From positions 1 through 64,000 of the forward strand of contig NZ_JAMXMC010000016.1 in the NCBI RefSeq assembly GCF_024055665.1: a stretch of 64,000 nucleotides of DNA, read 5' to 3'. The position numbers were made by a program, and so were the translations under genes. This DNA comes from Ideonella oryzae (GTDB lineage Bacteria; Pseudomonadota; Gammaproteobacteria; Burkholderiales; Burkholderiaceae_C). How positions within the stretch are numbered: the first letter of the stretch is position 1; each line of letters opens with the position of its first letter. Shown here piece after piece: positions 38,766 to 49,488 of the stretch. The notes beneath the pieces are model-generated. The model was not told the DNA's origin, made no database searches, and saw only the letters and a list, made by a program, of their open reading frames with translations.

Positions 38766-39365
38766 TCAGTGCAGGCCGCCGTAGTTGTCTTCGCGGACCA
38801 CGCGCGGGGTGATCTCGCGCGGCTCGATGGTCACCGGCTGGTAGACCACGCGGCGGGTTTCGGCGTCGTAGCGCATCTCCACATGGCCGGAAACCGGGAA
38901 GTCCTTGCGCATCGGGTGGCCGATGAAGCCGTAGTCGGTCAGGATGCGACGCAGATCCTGGTGGCCTTCGAAGATGATGCCGTACATGTCGAAGGCCTCG
39001 CGTTCGAACCAGTTGGCCGAATTCCAAAGGTCATTCACCGAGGCCACCATCGGCAGATCGTCATCCGGCGCGAACACCTTCAGACGAACACGCCAGTTCA
39101 GCGACACCGACAGCAAATGCGTCACCACCACAAAACGGGAGCCCTCCCAGGGCGCGTTACGGTAGGCGGACATGTCCATGCCGCACAGGTCGATCAGCTG
39201 CTCGAACTGGAGCCGGGGATCGTCATGCAGCGCCTTGGCAGCGCCCAGGTAGTCCGCGGCCTTCACCGTGATGGTGATCTCGCCTCGCTCGCGCTGGAGG
39301 CGCTGGATGCGCTCACCCAGCACGTCCGTCAGGGCAGCTTGCAGGTTATCGAGTTTCTGCGTCAT
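38766..39365 (-). CDS. nuoC: NADH-quinone oxidoreductase subunit C
   Basis: A 199-residue 30-kDa-type subunit that stabilises NuoB/NuoD. The family signature [19 protein letters not shown], then [20 protein letters not shown], is present. ATG 39365 gives [12 protein letters not shown]; an ATG-less extension upstream is unlikely. Here nuoC and nuoD are separate genes, unlike the fused E. coli form. Confidence 0.98.
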   Translation of the reverse strand: MTQKLDNLQAALTDVLGERIQRLQRERGEITITVKAADYLGAAKALHDDPRLQFEQLIDLCGMDMSAYRNAPWEGSRFVVVTHLLSVSLNWRVRLKVFAPDDDLPMVASVNDLWNSANWFEREAFDMYGIIFEGHQDLRRILTDYGFIGHPMRKDFPVSGHVEMRYDAETRRVVYQPVTIEPREITPRVVREDNYGGLH

Positions 39366-39383
39366 GTGTAGACCCACCCGCAC

Positions 39384-39860
39384 TCAGCGGGCAATGGTGT
39401 TTTCGCGCCGGATCTTGGCCTGCAACTGCAGGATGCCGTACAGCAGGGCTTCCGCCGTGGGCGGGCAGCCGGGGACATACACATCCACCGGCACGATGCG
39501 ATCGCAGCCACGCACCACAGAGTAGCTGTAGTGGTAATAACCGCCGCCGTTGGCACAGGAGCCCATGGACAACACCCAGCGCGGCTCGGCCATCTGGTCG
39601 TAGACCTTGCGCAGCGCCGGGGCCATCTTGTTGCAGAGCGTGCCCGCCACGATCATCAGATCGGACTGACGGGGGCTGGGGCGGAACAGCATGCCAAAAC
39701 GGTCGATGTCGTAGCGCGCCGCACCGGCGTGCATCATCTCGACCGCGCAACAGGCCAGACCAAAGGTCATGGGCCAGAGCGAGCCCGTCTTGGACCAGTT
39801 CACCAGCTTGTCGACCGAGGTGGTGACAAAGCCTTCCTTCAGAATGCCTTCATTACCCAT
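39384..39860 (-). CDS. nuoB: NADH-quinone oxidoreductase subunit B
   Basis: A 158-residue subunit that holds the terminal 4Fe-4S cluster N2 through the tandem cysteines in [11 protein letters not shown] and the Cys in GSCANGGG and [11 protein letters not shown]. It hands electrons to quinone. Confidence 0.98.
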   Translation of the reverse strand: MGNEGILKEGFVTTSVDKLVNWSKTGSLWPMTFGLACCAVEMMHAGAARYDIDRFGMLFRPSPRQSDLMIVAGTLCNKMAPALRKVYDQMAEPRWVLSMGSCANGGGYYHYSYSVVRGCDRIVPVDVYVPGCPPTAEALLYGILQLQAKIRRENTIAR

Positions 39861-39929
39861 GTGTAGTGTGCTTCTCGCTGTGGTCGTGACACCCCAAAGG
39901 GAATGCCGCCTCGAACACCCGGCCGGGGA

Positions 39930-40289
39930 TCACTCCCAGTCGAGAGCGCCCTTCTTCCATTCGTAGGCAAAGCCGACCACCAGGATCGACAGGAAAACCA
40001 TCATCGCCCAGAAACCTGACGCCCCGATGTCTTTGAGCGACACCGCCCACGGAAACAGGAACGCGATTTCCAGGTCAAAGAGGATGAACAGGATCGCCAC
40101 GAGGTAGTAGCGAACGTCGAACTTCATGCGGGCGTCTTCGAAGGCTTCGAAACCGCACTCGTAGGGGGAGTTCTTCTCGGCATCCGGCCGATTGGGGCCT
40201 AGCACAAAGCCCAGCACCTGCGGGGCAACCCCGACCAGCGCTCCGACCAGAATGAAGAGAATGACGGGAAGATAAGGTTGCAGGTCCAT
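39930..40289 (-). CDS. nuoA: NADH-quinone oxidoreductase subunit A
   Basis: A 119-residue membrane subunit with three helices and the conserved loop [19 protein letters not shown], where the Cys lies close to the quinone site. ATG 40289 ([18 protein letters not shown]) is the family start. It is the first nuo gene, 152 bases after tRNA-Leu, with a terminator-like hairpin in between. Confidence 0.98.
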   Translation of the reverse strand: MDLQPYLPVILFILVGALVGVAPQVLGFVLGPNRPDAEKNSPYECGFEAFEDARMKFDVRYYLVAILFILFDLEIAFLFPWAVSLKDIGASGFWAMMVFLSILVVGFAYEWKKGALDWE

Positions 40290-40331
40290 GGTCGGCAGGT
40301 TCCAGCAGTCGTCAAAAGCGCATCCGGACAT

Positions 40332-40376
40332 GAGAAAGGCGCGCCCCCTGGGGCTTTGCCCCCAGGCACTGCGCGC
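40332..40376 (-). terminator. Strong hairpin between tRNA-Leu and nuoA
   Basis: On the minus strand GCGCGC (40371-40376), then CCTGGGG, a six-base loop, CCCCAGG and GCGCGC (40339-40344) form a long GC-rich stem followed by CTTTCTC. It should end the secG-tRNA transcript or attenuate read-through into nuoA, whose start is about 50 bases downstream. Confidence 0.6.
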
Positions 40377-40441
40377 CCAGCCTTCCCCGATGATTCAGGG
40401 CGCTCGACAGAGCTTCCGGATGAAGGCTCTGCCGATGAATC

Positions 40442-40526
40442 TGGTGCCGACGGCGAGACTCGAACTCGCACAGCTTTCGCCACTACCCCCTCAAGATAGC
40501 GTGTCTACCAATTTCACCACGTCGGC
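40442..40526 (-). tRNA. tRNA-Leu (anticodon GAG)
   Basis: 85 bases with an encoded CCA end. The acceptor arms GCCGACG and CGTCGGC pair perfectly; the anticodon arm CTATC-TTGAGGG-GGTAG places GAG at positions 34-36; a long variable arm and T-loop GTTCGAGTC are present. It reads CUC/CUU leucine codons and resembles E. coli leuU. It sits between secG and nuoA, an arrangement shared by many Burkholderiales. Confidence 0.97.
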
Positions 40527-40647
40527 GTGGTTCAGTCCTGTCTAGTGCCTGTCCAGTTTGCGTGAGGTGTTGCTCACCGAACAGCCACTGATTCTAGCCT
40601 GAAAAATGACTTAACTCATCTTCCAGGCAGTCCATTCGAACAGATTG

Positions 40648-40998
40648 TCAGTTCGATGCACCAGAAGCAGGCATCTGACCCGCCGTCGGAATCTGGGGCA
40701 CGGCCGGAGCCGCCTTTTCCAGCACGCTGCTGCCGGTATCCGCAGGTTGGGCACGCGACACGCTGTTGGACATGAAGGCCAGGCCCAGTGTCGCCAGGAA
40801 GAACACCGTAGCACACACGGCCGTCGTGCGCGACAGAAAACTGGCGCTGCCAGTGGCGCCGAACAGGCTGCCCGAAGCCCCACTGCCGAACGAGGCCCCC
40901 ATGTCGGCCCCCTTGCCGTGCTGCACCAGCACCAGACCGATCATGACGATGGCGGCCACCATTTGCAGCACGACCAGCAGGTTCATCCAGATATGCAT
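40648..40998 (-). CDS. secG: Preprotein translocase subunit SecG
   Basis: A 116-residue subunit of the SecYEG channel. Two membrane helices flank the invariant cytoplasmic loop VLVQHGKGADMGASFGSGAS, followed by SASFLSRTTA. The Ala/Pro/Ser-rich tail is variable. ATG 40998 has a GGAG nine bases upstream; Met5 is an alternative. Confidence 0.97.
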   Translation of the reverse strand: MHIWMNLLVVLQMVAAIVMIGLVLVQHGKGADMGASFGSGASGSLFGATGSASFLSRTTAVCATVFFLATLGLAFMSNSVSRAQPADTGSSVLEKAAPAVPQIPTAGQMPASGASN

Positions 40999-41042
40999 GA
41001 ATTCTTACTCCAAAGATTGATGTATACGGTGCCGGGCCGTCC

Positions 41043-41783
41043 TCAGCCGGCCGCGCGACAGATGGCCACGAAGTCTTCCGCCTTCAAGGCGGCGCCGCCG
41101 ATCAACCCACCGTCGATGTCGGTCTGGGCAAGCAGGCTGGCCGCGTTGTCCGGCTTCATACTGCCGCCGTAGAGCAGCACCATGGTGTCCGCACGGGGTG
41201 TGGCCGCCTTCAGCTGGGCCCGCAGCACGGCATGCACCGCCTGGGCCTGCTCGGGCGTAGCCGTGCGTCCGGTGCCGATGGCCCAGACAGGCTCATAGGC
41301 CACCACCATCTCGCCGACGCAGTGCGCCAGCTTCTGGATCACCGCCGACAGCTGGCGCTTGACCACGGCTTCGGTTTCCCCCGCGTCGCGCTGCGCCAGG
41401 GTCTCACCCACGCAGACGATGGGCGTGATGCCACGGGACAGGGCCACCTTGGCCTTGTCCGCCACCACCTGATCGGTCTCGCCGTGGTAGGCGCGGCGTT
41501 CGGAATGCCCGACGATGGCGTAGCGGCAACCGAACTCGGCCAGCATGCCCGCGGACACCTCACCGGTGTAGGCGCCCTGCTCATGAGCCGAGCAGTCCTG
41601 GGCACCCCAGCGCAGATCGCCCCCAGCCAGCGTCACAGCCGTTTCCGACAGGTAGGGAAACGGCACGCAGACGGCCACATCGCAACCGAAGGGGCGCGCA
41701 CCGACGATGCCGGCCAGCAGCTCGGCATTGCCCTTGTGGCTGCCGTGCATCTTCCAGTTGCCAACCACCAACTTGCGTCGCAT
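41043..41783 (-). CDS. tpiA: Triosephosphate isomerase
   Basis: A 246-residue TIM-barrel enzyme interconverting dihydroxyacetone phosphate and glyceraldehyde 3-phosphate. The active-site residues are present: Asn and Lys in GNWKMHG, His in IVGHSERR, and Glu in [11 protein letters not shown]; the phosphate-binding LLYGGSMKP and [10 protein letters not shown] loops follow. It lies in the block between the quinone oxidoreductase and secG. Confidence 0.98.
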   Translation of the reverse strand: MRRKLVVGNWKMHGSHKGNAELLAGIVGARPFGCDVAVCVPFPYLSETAVTLAGGDLRWGAQDCSAHEQGAYTGEVSAGMLAEFGCRYAIVGHSERRAYHGETDQVVADKAKVALSRGITPIVCVGETLAQRDAGETEAVVKRQLSAVIQKLAHCVGEMVVAYEPVWAIGTGRTATPEQAQAVHAVLRAQLKAATPRADTMVLLYGGSMKPDNAASLLAQTDIDGGLIGGAALKAEDFVAICRAAG

Positions 41784-41818
41784 GGAACCTCTCTTGTCTC
41801 TCGATTCTTCTCAGGCCC

Positions 41819-42811
41819 TCAGGCCGCCCAGTCCAGCACGATCTTGCCAACGTGCTGGCTGGATTCCATCAGCGCATGCGCCTGCGCCGCCTGCGCGGCC
41901 GGGAACACCCGCTCGATCACCGGCTTGATGCGACCGGCGACCAACAGTGGCCAGACCTTTTCGCGCAACGCCGCGGCAATGGCGCCCTTGAAGGCCACCG
42001 GTCGAGGGCGCAGCGTCGACCCGGTGATCGTCAGGCGACGACGCAGGACTTCGCCGGCGTTGAACTCGCTCTTCACACCGCCCTGGATGGCGATGATCAC
42101 GATGCGACCATCGTCGGCCAGACAAGACACCTCGCGGGCGACGTAGTCGCCGGCCACCATGTCCAGCACCACGTCGGCACCACGACCAGCCGTGAGGCGC
42201 TTGACCTCCTCGGCGAAGTCCTGGGTGCGGTAGTTGACGGCATGGTCGGCGCCCAGCGCCACACAGGCCGCACACTTCTCGTCGCTGCCTGCGGTGACGA
42301 TCACGGTCGCCCCCAGGGCCTTGCCCAACTGGATGGCCGTCACGCCGATGCCACTGGCACCGCCCTGCACGAGCAGCGTCTCTCCCGCGGCCAGGTGGCC
42401 GCGATCAAAGACGTTCGACCAGACGGTGAAGAAGGTCTCGGGCAGGCTGGCGGCTTCGACCATGCTCAGGCCCGCGGGCACCGGCAGACACTGGGCCAGC
42501 GGCACCACGCACAGCTCGGCATAGCCGCCACCGGCCACGAGGCCGCACACCGCATCGCCCAGCGCGAACCCGGCTGCCGCCAGTTCCGCTGCATCGCCCG
42601 CCACGATCTCACCCGAGATCTCCAGCCCCGGCAGGTCGGAGGCTCCCGGCGGGGGCGCGTAGGCGCCCTTGCGCTGCAGCACATCCGGACGGTTCACGCC
42701 GGAGGCACGCACACGCACCAGGACTTCACCGGCCGCCGGGACCGGATCGGGGCGAACCGCCTCGACCAGGACCTCGGGCTTGCCGAAGCGGGTGATCTCG
42801 ATCGCACGCAT
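41819..42811 (-). CDS. NAD(P)H-quinone oxidoreductase, zeta-crystallin/PIG3-like
   Basis: A 330-residue medium-chain dehydrogenase without the catalytic zinc ligands. The nucleotide-binding motif is VQGGASGIGVTAIQLGKALG; the amino-terminal part (SGVNRPDVLQRKGAYAPPPG, ASDLPGLEISGEIV) matches the TP53I3/PIG3-type quinone oxidoreductases. It would reduce quinones with NADPH by one or two electrons. It lies ten bases after pnp and so is probably cotranscribed with it. Confidence 0.9.
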   Translation of the reverse strand: MRAIEITRFGKPEVLVEAVRPDPVPAAGEVLVRVRASGVNRPDVLQRKGAYAPPPGASDLPGLEISGEIVAGDAAELAAAGFALGDAVCGLVAGGGYAELCVVPLAQCLPVPAGLSMVEAASLPETFFTVWSNVFDRGHLAAGETLLVQGGASGIGVTAIQLGKALGATVIVTAGSDEKCAACVALGADHAVNYRTQDFAEEVKRLTAGRGADVVLDMVAGDYVAREVSCLADDGRIVIIAIQGGVKSEFNAGEVLRRRLTITGSTLRPRPVAFKGAIAAALREKVWPLLVAGRIKPVIERVFPAAQAAQAHALMESSQHVGKIVLDWAA

Positions 42812-42821
42812 CGGCGGCCGC

Positions 42822-45101
42822 TTATTGCTGCTGTTGCTGCTGCTGGGCGACGCCGTCGTCCGTCACCGCCTCAGGAGCCGGCTGCTGCTCGGCACGCTCG
42901 CGGCGGGGGCGCTCGCTGCGCTCGCCGCGGTCACGACGCTCGCCGCGGTCACCGCGTTCGCCACGATCACGCGGAGCACGCTCATAGCGCTCCTCTTCCA
43001 TGCCTTCCGGACGTTCTTGCAGCGCCTTCATCGACAGCTTGATGCGGCCCTTCTCGTCGGTCTCCAGCACCTTGACCTTGACGATCTGGCCTTCCTTCAG
43101 GAAGTCCTCGACCTTCTCGACGCGCTGATGGGCGATCTGGCTGATGTGCAGCAGACCGTCCTTGCCCGGCAGGATGTTGACCAGGGCACCGAAGTCCAGG
43201 ATCTTGGTGACCGGGCCTTCGTAGATCTTGCCCACTTCCGCCTCGGCGGTGATCTCGGTGATGCGCTTCTTGGCGAACTCGGCCTTGTCGGCGTCGGTCG
43301 AGGCGATGGTGATGGTGCCGTCCTCGCCGATGTCGATCGTGCAGCCGGTTTCCTCGGTCAGCGCGCGGATGGTGGCGCCGCCCTTGCCGATCACGTCACG
43401 GATCTTCTCCGGGTTGATCTTCATGGTGTACAGGCGCGGAGCGAACTGCGAGACCTCGGTCTTGGCGCCGCCCATGGCTTCCACCATCTTACCCAGGATG
43501 TGCATGCGCGCTTCCTTGGCCTGGGCCAGAGCGACTTGCATGATTTCCTTGGTGATCCCCTGGATCTTGATGTCCATCTGCAGCGCGGTCACGCCCTGCG
43601 TGGTACCGGCCACCTTGAAGTCCATGTCACCCAGGTGATCCTCGTCGCCCAGAATGTCGGTCAGCACCGCGAAGCGGTTGTCTTCCTTGATCAGGCCCAT
43701 GGCGATGCCGGCCACGTGGGCCTTCATCGGCACGCCCGCATCCATCAGCGCCAGGCAGCCGCCGCAGACCGAGGCCATCGACGAAGAGCCGTTGGATTCG
43801 GTGATCTCGGAGACCACGCGGATGCTGTAGGGGAAGTCTTCCTTGTCCGGCAGGCAGGCCACCAGGGCACGCTTGGCCAGACGGCCGTGGCCGATCTCGC
43901 GGCGCTTGGGGCTGCCCACGCGGCCGGTTTCGCCGGTGGCGAACGGGGGCATGTTGTAGTGCAGCATGAAGCGCTCGCTGTACTCGCCAGCCAGCGCGTC
44001 GATCACCTGGGCGTCGCGGTCGGTGCCCAGCGTGGCGGCCACCAGGGCCTGGGTCTCACCACGGGTGAACAGTGCCGAGCCGTGGGCGCGCGGCAGCACA
44101 CTGTTGCGGATCTCGATCGGGCGCACGGTGCGGGTATCGCGACCGTCGATGCGGGGCTCACCGGCCAGGATCTGGCCGCGCACAATGCGGGCCTCGATCT
44201 CAAACAGCAGGCCGTCAACCTCGACGCCGTCGAAGCTCAGGCCCTGCTCGGTCAGTGCTGCCTTCACGGCGGCGTAGGCCTCGCGGCAAGCCTGGGTGCG
44301 GGCCTGCTTGGAGCGAATCTGGTAGGCGGCGCGCAGCTGCGGCTCGGCCTGCTCGGTCACCTTGGCAATGAAGGCCTCGTCCTTGGCCGGGGCCTTCCAG
44401 TCCCAGACGGGCTTGCCGGCTTCACGCACCAGCTCGTGAATGGCATTGATCGCGGTCTTGCCCTGGTCATGGCCGAACACCACGGCACCCAGCATCACGT
44501 CTTCGGACAACTGGTCGGCTTCCGACTCCACCATCAGCACGGCGGCTTCGGTGCCCGCCACAACCAGATCCAGCTTGGAGTCGGCCAGCTGGGTCTTGCC
44601 CGGGTTCAGCACGTACTCGCCGTTGACGTAGCCCACGCGGGCGGCGCCGATCGGGCCATTGAACGGGATGCCGGAGACGGACAGCGCGGCCGAGGTGGCG
44701 ATCATCGCGGCGATGTCGGCCTGCACCTCGGGGTTCAGGCTCAGCACATGGATCACCACCTGGACTTCGTTGAAGAAGCCCTCAGGGAACAGCGGACGGA
44801 TCGGGCGGTCGATCAGGCGGCTGGTCAGGGTTTCCAGTTCGCTGGGGCGGCCTTCACGCTTGAAGAAGCTGCCCGGGATCTTGCCCGCGGCATAGGTCTT
44901 CTCGATGTAGTCGACGGTCAGCGGGAAGAAATCCTGGCCCGGCTTGGGGTCGGTCTTGGCCACCACGGTGGCCAGCACCACGGTGTCTTCGATGTTGACG
45001 ATCACGGCACCGCTGGACTGGCGGGCGATCTCGCCGGTTTCCATGGTGACCTGGTGTTGGCCCCATTGGAAGGACTTGGTGACTTTGTTGAACATGCTCA
45101 T
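42822..45101 (-). CDS. pnp: Polyribonucleotide nucleotidyltransferase (PNPase)
   Basis: A 759-residue 3'-5' phosphorolytic exoribonuclease. It has two RNase PH-like domains ([39 protein letters not shown]), a KH domain ([20 protein letters not shown]) and an S1 domain ([20 protein letters not shown]). After the S1 domain an unusual tail of about 60 residues contains Arg/Gly/Asp/Glu repeats and ends in seven glutamines; E. coli PNPase (711 residues) lacks it. ATG 45101 has GGAG six bases upstream; Met3 is an alternative. A terminator-like hairpin separates it from rpsO. Confidence 0.98.
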   Translation of the reverse strand: MSMFNKVTKSFQWGQHQVTMETGEIARQSSGAVIVNIEDTVVLATVVAKTDPKPGQDFFPLTVDYIEKTYAAGKIPGSFFKREGRPSELETLTSRLIDRPIRPLFPEGFFNEVQVVIHVLSLNPEVQADIAAMIATSAALSVSGIPFNGPIGAARVGYVNGEYVLNPGKTQLADSKLDLVVAGTEAAVLMVESEADQLSEDVMLGAVVFGHDQGKTAINAIHELVREAGKPVWDWKAPAKDEAFIAKVTEQAEPQLRAAYQIRSKQARTQACREAYAAVKAALTEQGLSFDGVEVDGLLFEIEARIVRGQILAGEPRIDGRDTRTVRPIEIRNSVLPRAHGSALFTRGETQALVAATLGTDRDAQVIDALAGEYSERFMLHYNMPPFATGETGRVGSPKRREIGHGRLAKRALVACLPDKEDFPYSIRVVSEITESNGSSSMASVCGGCLALMDAGVPMKAHVAGIAMGLIKEDNRFAVLTDILGDEDHLGDMDFKVAGTTQGVTALQMDIKIQGITKEIMQVALAQAKEARMHILGKMVEAMGGAKTEVSQFAPRLYTMKINPEKIRDVIGKGGATIRALTEETGCTIDIGEDGTITIASTDADKAEFAKKRITEITAEAEVGKIYEGPVTKILDFGALVNILPGKDGLLHISQIAHQRVEKVEDFLKEGQIVKVKVLETDEKGRIKLSMKALQERPEGMEEERYERAPRDRGERGDRGERRDRGERSERPRRERAEQQPAPEAVTDDGVAQQQQQQQ
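42825..42970 (-). repeat. Low-complexity coding repeats in the pnp 3' end
   Basis: The last codons before the stop are a run of CAG/CAA trinucleotides coding seven Gln. Upstream, about 42900-42970, are imperfect repeats of the units [12 protein letters not shown] and SERPRRER. Such repeats can slip during replication and are likely to vary between strains. Confidence 0.7.
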
Positions 45102-45244
45102 GGATGTCTCCGGTGAACGCGGCGCTCTTGGCGGCGGCGCCGTGGGACCGGGAGTCACCGTGTCGGGCGGTATGCCATTCCAGCGTGAGAGACCCGCCCT
45201 CACCCTGGAATGACACGACAGTACCCCGAACCCGGTTGCACTCC

Positions 45245-45290
45245 GAAAAAACAAAGAGCCTGTGCTGGGTGGAACTCCAGACAGGCTCTT
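45245..45290 (-). terminator. Intrinsic terminator between rpsO and pnp
   Basis: On the minus strand AAGAGCCTGT and ACAGGCTCTT form ten perfect pairs, extended by CTGG/CCAG inside, followed by TTGTTTTTT. It starts 17 bases after the rpsO stop. In E. coli rpsO-pnp a similar terminator lets part of the transcripts read through into pnp; the same partial attenuation is likely here. Confidence 0.9.
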
Positions 45291-45307
45291 GACCAGCGAT
45301 GCCTGGC

Positions 45308-45577
45308 TTACTTGCGCAGGCCCAGCTTCTGGATCAGTGCAGTGTAGCGCTCAGCGTCCTTGCCCTTCAGGTAGGCCAGCAGGCGCTTGCGCTGGTTGAC
45401 CATCTTCAGCAGACCGCGGCGACCATGGTGATCCTTGGCGTGGGTCTTGAAGTGGGGGGTCAGCTCGTTGATGCGGGCGGTCAGCAGGGCCACCTGGACT
45501 TCGGGCGAGCCAGTGTCGGCTGCACCGCGGGCGTGGGCCTTGACGATCTCGGCCTTGTTGAGGTCTGCCACGGACAT
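45308..45577 (-). CDS. rpsO: Ribosomal protein S15
   Basis: An 89-residue 30S subunit protein that binds 16S rRNA early in assembly. Family signature: [20 protein letters not shown], then [19 protein letters not shown] and [23 protein letters not shown] 45577 ([12 protein letters not shown]) is the usual start. It heads the rpsO-pnp unit. A possible -10 TAGAAT lies near 45733-45738 on the minus strand, with a poor -35. Confidence 0.98.
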   Translation of the reverse strand: MSVADLNKAEIVKAHARGAADTGSPEVQVALLTARINELTPHFKTHAKDHHGRRGLLKMVNQRKRLLAYLKGKDAERYTALIQKLGLRK

Positions 45578-45775
45578 GGCGATTTCCTTTGTTTGGGATT
45601 CCGCCACTTCCGAATTGACCTCTTCTCGGGGCCGACCAGGACGCCTGCGGTTTCCGTTGATGACTTGCGGTCGCAGGTGAAACCAACCCGCGCCGTGCTC
45701 TTCCGACAGGGTAAACCTGTGCAGAGTCGAATATTCTAGCCCAAAGAGGCAATCAGCGCCAGAGCGATGGCCGGC

Positions 45776-46825
45776 TCAAGCCTCGGCCAGTTCCCAGCGC
45801 GGGCGCACCTCGAAACTGTAGGCCCGCGAGGGCTGCACCAGCCCCGCCTGCCAGCGCATGGCCGCAGCCAGGGCGATCATCGCGCCATTGTCGGTGCACA
45901 GGGCCAGCTCGGGGTAGTGCACCCGCCACTGGCGCCGCGCCGCGGCCGCATCCAGTTGAGCGCGCAGCATCCGGTTCGCACTCACTCCACCGGCCACCAC
46001 CAGCCGGTTCAGACCGGTGGCCTTCATCGCCTTGATGGACTTCTGCACCAGTACATCGACGATGGCCGCCTGGGCGCTGGCCGCCAGATCCGCCCGGGCC
46101 GCGTCCGAGGGGTCGGCCCCCATCTTCTGCAGGGTGGTCATGACAGCGGTTTTCAACCCGGCAAAGGAAAAATCCAGATTGGGCTGGTGCAACAGCGGCC
46201 TGGGCAACCCGTAGGCGTCCGGCCTCCCCTCTTCCGCCAACCGAGCCAAGGCCGGGCCGCCCGGATACCCCAGACCCAGCAGTTTGGCGGACTTGTCAAA
46301 GGCCTCGCCCGCAGCATCGTCGATGGTTTCGCCCAGCATCTCATAAGCGCCCACGCCATCCACCCGCATCAATTGGGTATGCCCCCCCGAGACCAACAAG
46401 GCCACAAAGGGGAACTGGGGAGGATCGGCCGACAGAAAAGGCGAGAGCAGATGGCCTTCCAGGTGGTGCACCGCCAGCGTGGGGCGATCCAGCGCCGCCG
46501 CCAGCGCAGTGGCCACCCCTGCACCGACCAGCAACGCACCGGCCAGCCCAGGCCCTTGCGTGTAGGCCACCGCATCCACGTCCTTCAGCCCGACGCCTGC
46601 CGCGCGCAAGGCCTCTCGCGCCAGGGGAATGGCACGCCGAACATGGTCCCGAGAAGCCAGTTCGGGCACCACGCCGCCATAGGCCTGGTGCATCTGGATC
46701 TGGCTGTGCAGGGCCTGGCCCAGCAACCGAGGCACGCCGGCAGAGCCACAGCGCACCACCGCCACACCGGTTTCATCACAAGAAGACTCGAATCCCAGAA
46801 TCAGGGCGGAAGCAGTGAGTGTCAC
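45776..46825 (-). CDS. tsaD: tRNA N6-threonylcarbamoyladenosine transferase TsaD
   Basis: An ASKHA-fold enzyme of about 349 residues that, with TsaB and TsaE, attaches threonylcarbamoyl to A37 of ANN-decoding tRNAs. It carries [15 protein letters not shown], metal-binding histidines in [21 protein letters not shown] and [11 protein letters not shown]. No ATG is available near the family start; GTG 46825 was chosen and TTG 46837 is an alternative. Confidence 0.96.
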   Translation of the reverse strand: MTLTASALILGFESSCDETGVAVVRCGSAGVPRLLGQALHSQIQMHQAYGGVVPELASRDHVRRAIPLAREALRAAGVGLKDVDAVAYTQGPGLAGALLVGAGVATALAAALDRPTLAVHHLEGHLLSPFLSADPPQFPFVALLVSGGHTQLMRVDGVGAYEMLGETIDDAAGEAFDKSAKLLGLGYPGGPALARLAEEGRPDAYGLPRPLLHQPNLDFSFAGLKTAVMTTLQKMGADPSDAARADLAASAQAAIVDVLVQKSIKAMKATGLNRLVVAGGVSANRMLRAQLDAAAARRQWRVHYPELALCTDNGAMIALAAAMRWQAGLVQPSRAYSFEVRPRWELAEA

Positions 46826-46946
46826 GAAATCTCGCAATTTGCTTGATCTAGGGCTAGCATATTGTCACTAAATCTGGTGAGAATTGGGTTGTTGTGCATC
46901 GATGAGGGCGTTACAAACGCCCCGCCCTTCCGAGGACGTTGGGACC

Positions 46947-47210
46947 ATGAAGGAATACAAGATCACGGCTTGGCCCGATTTGCCTGCTGAGTTTCGCCGA
47001 ACCGCCTACCGGCGCATGGTGAGTGAACTCTCGCAGCGCTACGTGACTGAAATCCATCTGCAGAAATGCACTGGGGCCTCTGCCCACGATGTCACGCGCC
47101 TGCTCAGCCACCTGGGTACTTGCGAGTTGCTCGACGCCCGGGAAGCCGAGGAAGAGCTCCCCAAGCGCCGCCGCCTGAGCTGGCCCTTCCAGCTGTTCAC
47201 CAGCCACTGA
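46947..47210 (+). CDS. Small protein of unknown function, winged-helix-like
   Basis: An 87-residue protein I do not recognise as a named family. It begins MKEYKITAWPDLPAEFRRTA and has a central stretch YVTEIHLQKCTGASAHDVTR followed by LLSHLGTCELLDAREAEEEL that reads as a helix-turn-helix with a following wing-like strand, and a basic/aromatic end (PKRRRLSWPFQLFTSH). A GAGGA lies ten bases before the ATG. It is divergent from tsaD, convergent with fdx and followed by a clear intrinsic terminator, so it is a genuine single-gene unit. DNA binding is an inference from pattern only. Confidence 0.7.
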   Translation: MKEYKITAWPDLPAEFRRTAYRRMVSELSQRYVTEIHLQKCTGASAHDVTRLLSHLGTCELLDAREAEEELPKRRRLSWPFQLFTSH

Positions 47211-47220
47211 CTTCCTGAAA

Positions 47221-47262
47221 GAAAACCCGCCGTGCTCCTTGGAGGTTGGCGGGTTTTTATTC
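47221..47262. terminator. Bidirectional intrinsic terminator between the 87-residue gene and fdx
   Basis: AAAACCCGCC at 47222-47231 pairs with GGCGGGTTTT from 47248; the plus-strand copy is followed by TTTTTAT and the minus-strand copy by TTTTCTTTC. It closes both convergent units, including the isc operon. Confidence 0.9.
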
Positions 47263-47599
47263 AATGATTCTCTCTCGCGTGGTTGATGGTGTACCTCGGG
47301 ATCTCGATGGTCACATCCTCGGCCCCCACAATCGCCTGACAGGACAGCCGTGAGGTCGGCGTGAGGCCCCAAGCCTTGTCCAGCAGATCCTCCTCGATCT
47401 CATCGGGCTCACCCAACGAACGGTAACCCTGCTTCACCACCACATGGCAGGTGGTGCAGGCGCAGCTCATCTCGCAGGCGTGCTCAATGGCAATGCCGTG
47501 GTCGAGCAGTGCTTCGCAGATGGAGGTGCCCGTGGGCGCCTCGATGTCACCGCCTTCGGGACACAGGCTGGCGTGCGGCAGGATGTGGATGATCGGCAT
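47261..47599 (-). CDS. fdx: ISC-type 2Fe-2S ferredoxin
   Basis: A 112-residue adrenodoxin-type ferredoxin. The cluster ligands are Cys42, Cys48, Cys51 and Cys87 (ACEMSCACTTCH, RLSCQAI), the same numbering as E. coli Fdx. It supplies electrons for cluster assembly on IscU. It is the last isc gene here: no iscX follows, because a terminator comes next. Confidence 0.97.
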   Translation of the reverse strand: MPIIHILPHASLCPEGGDIEAPTGTSICEALLDHGIAIEHACEMSCACTTCHVVVKQGYRSLGEPDEIEEDLLDKAWGLTPTSRLSCQAIVGAEDVTIEIPRYTINHARENH

Positions 47600-47622
47600 G
47601 GTCGGTCCGGGAACAGTTCAGG

Positions 47623-49479
<1,857 letters not shown>

Positions 49480-49488
49480 GAGAGGAAT

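Noticed and set aside
42669-45116. An 815-codon open frame opposite pnp
   Set aside because: Antisense shadow of pnp; composition typical of GC-driven open frames.
46826-46946. Promoter pair for tsaD and the 87-residue gene
   Set aside because: The gap is AT-rich and has TTGTCA and TATTGT-like words, but no -35/-10 combination with acceptable spacing stood out.
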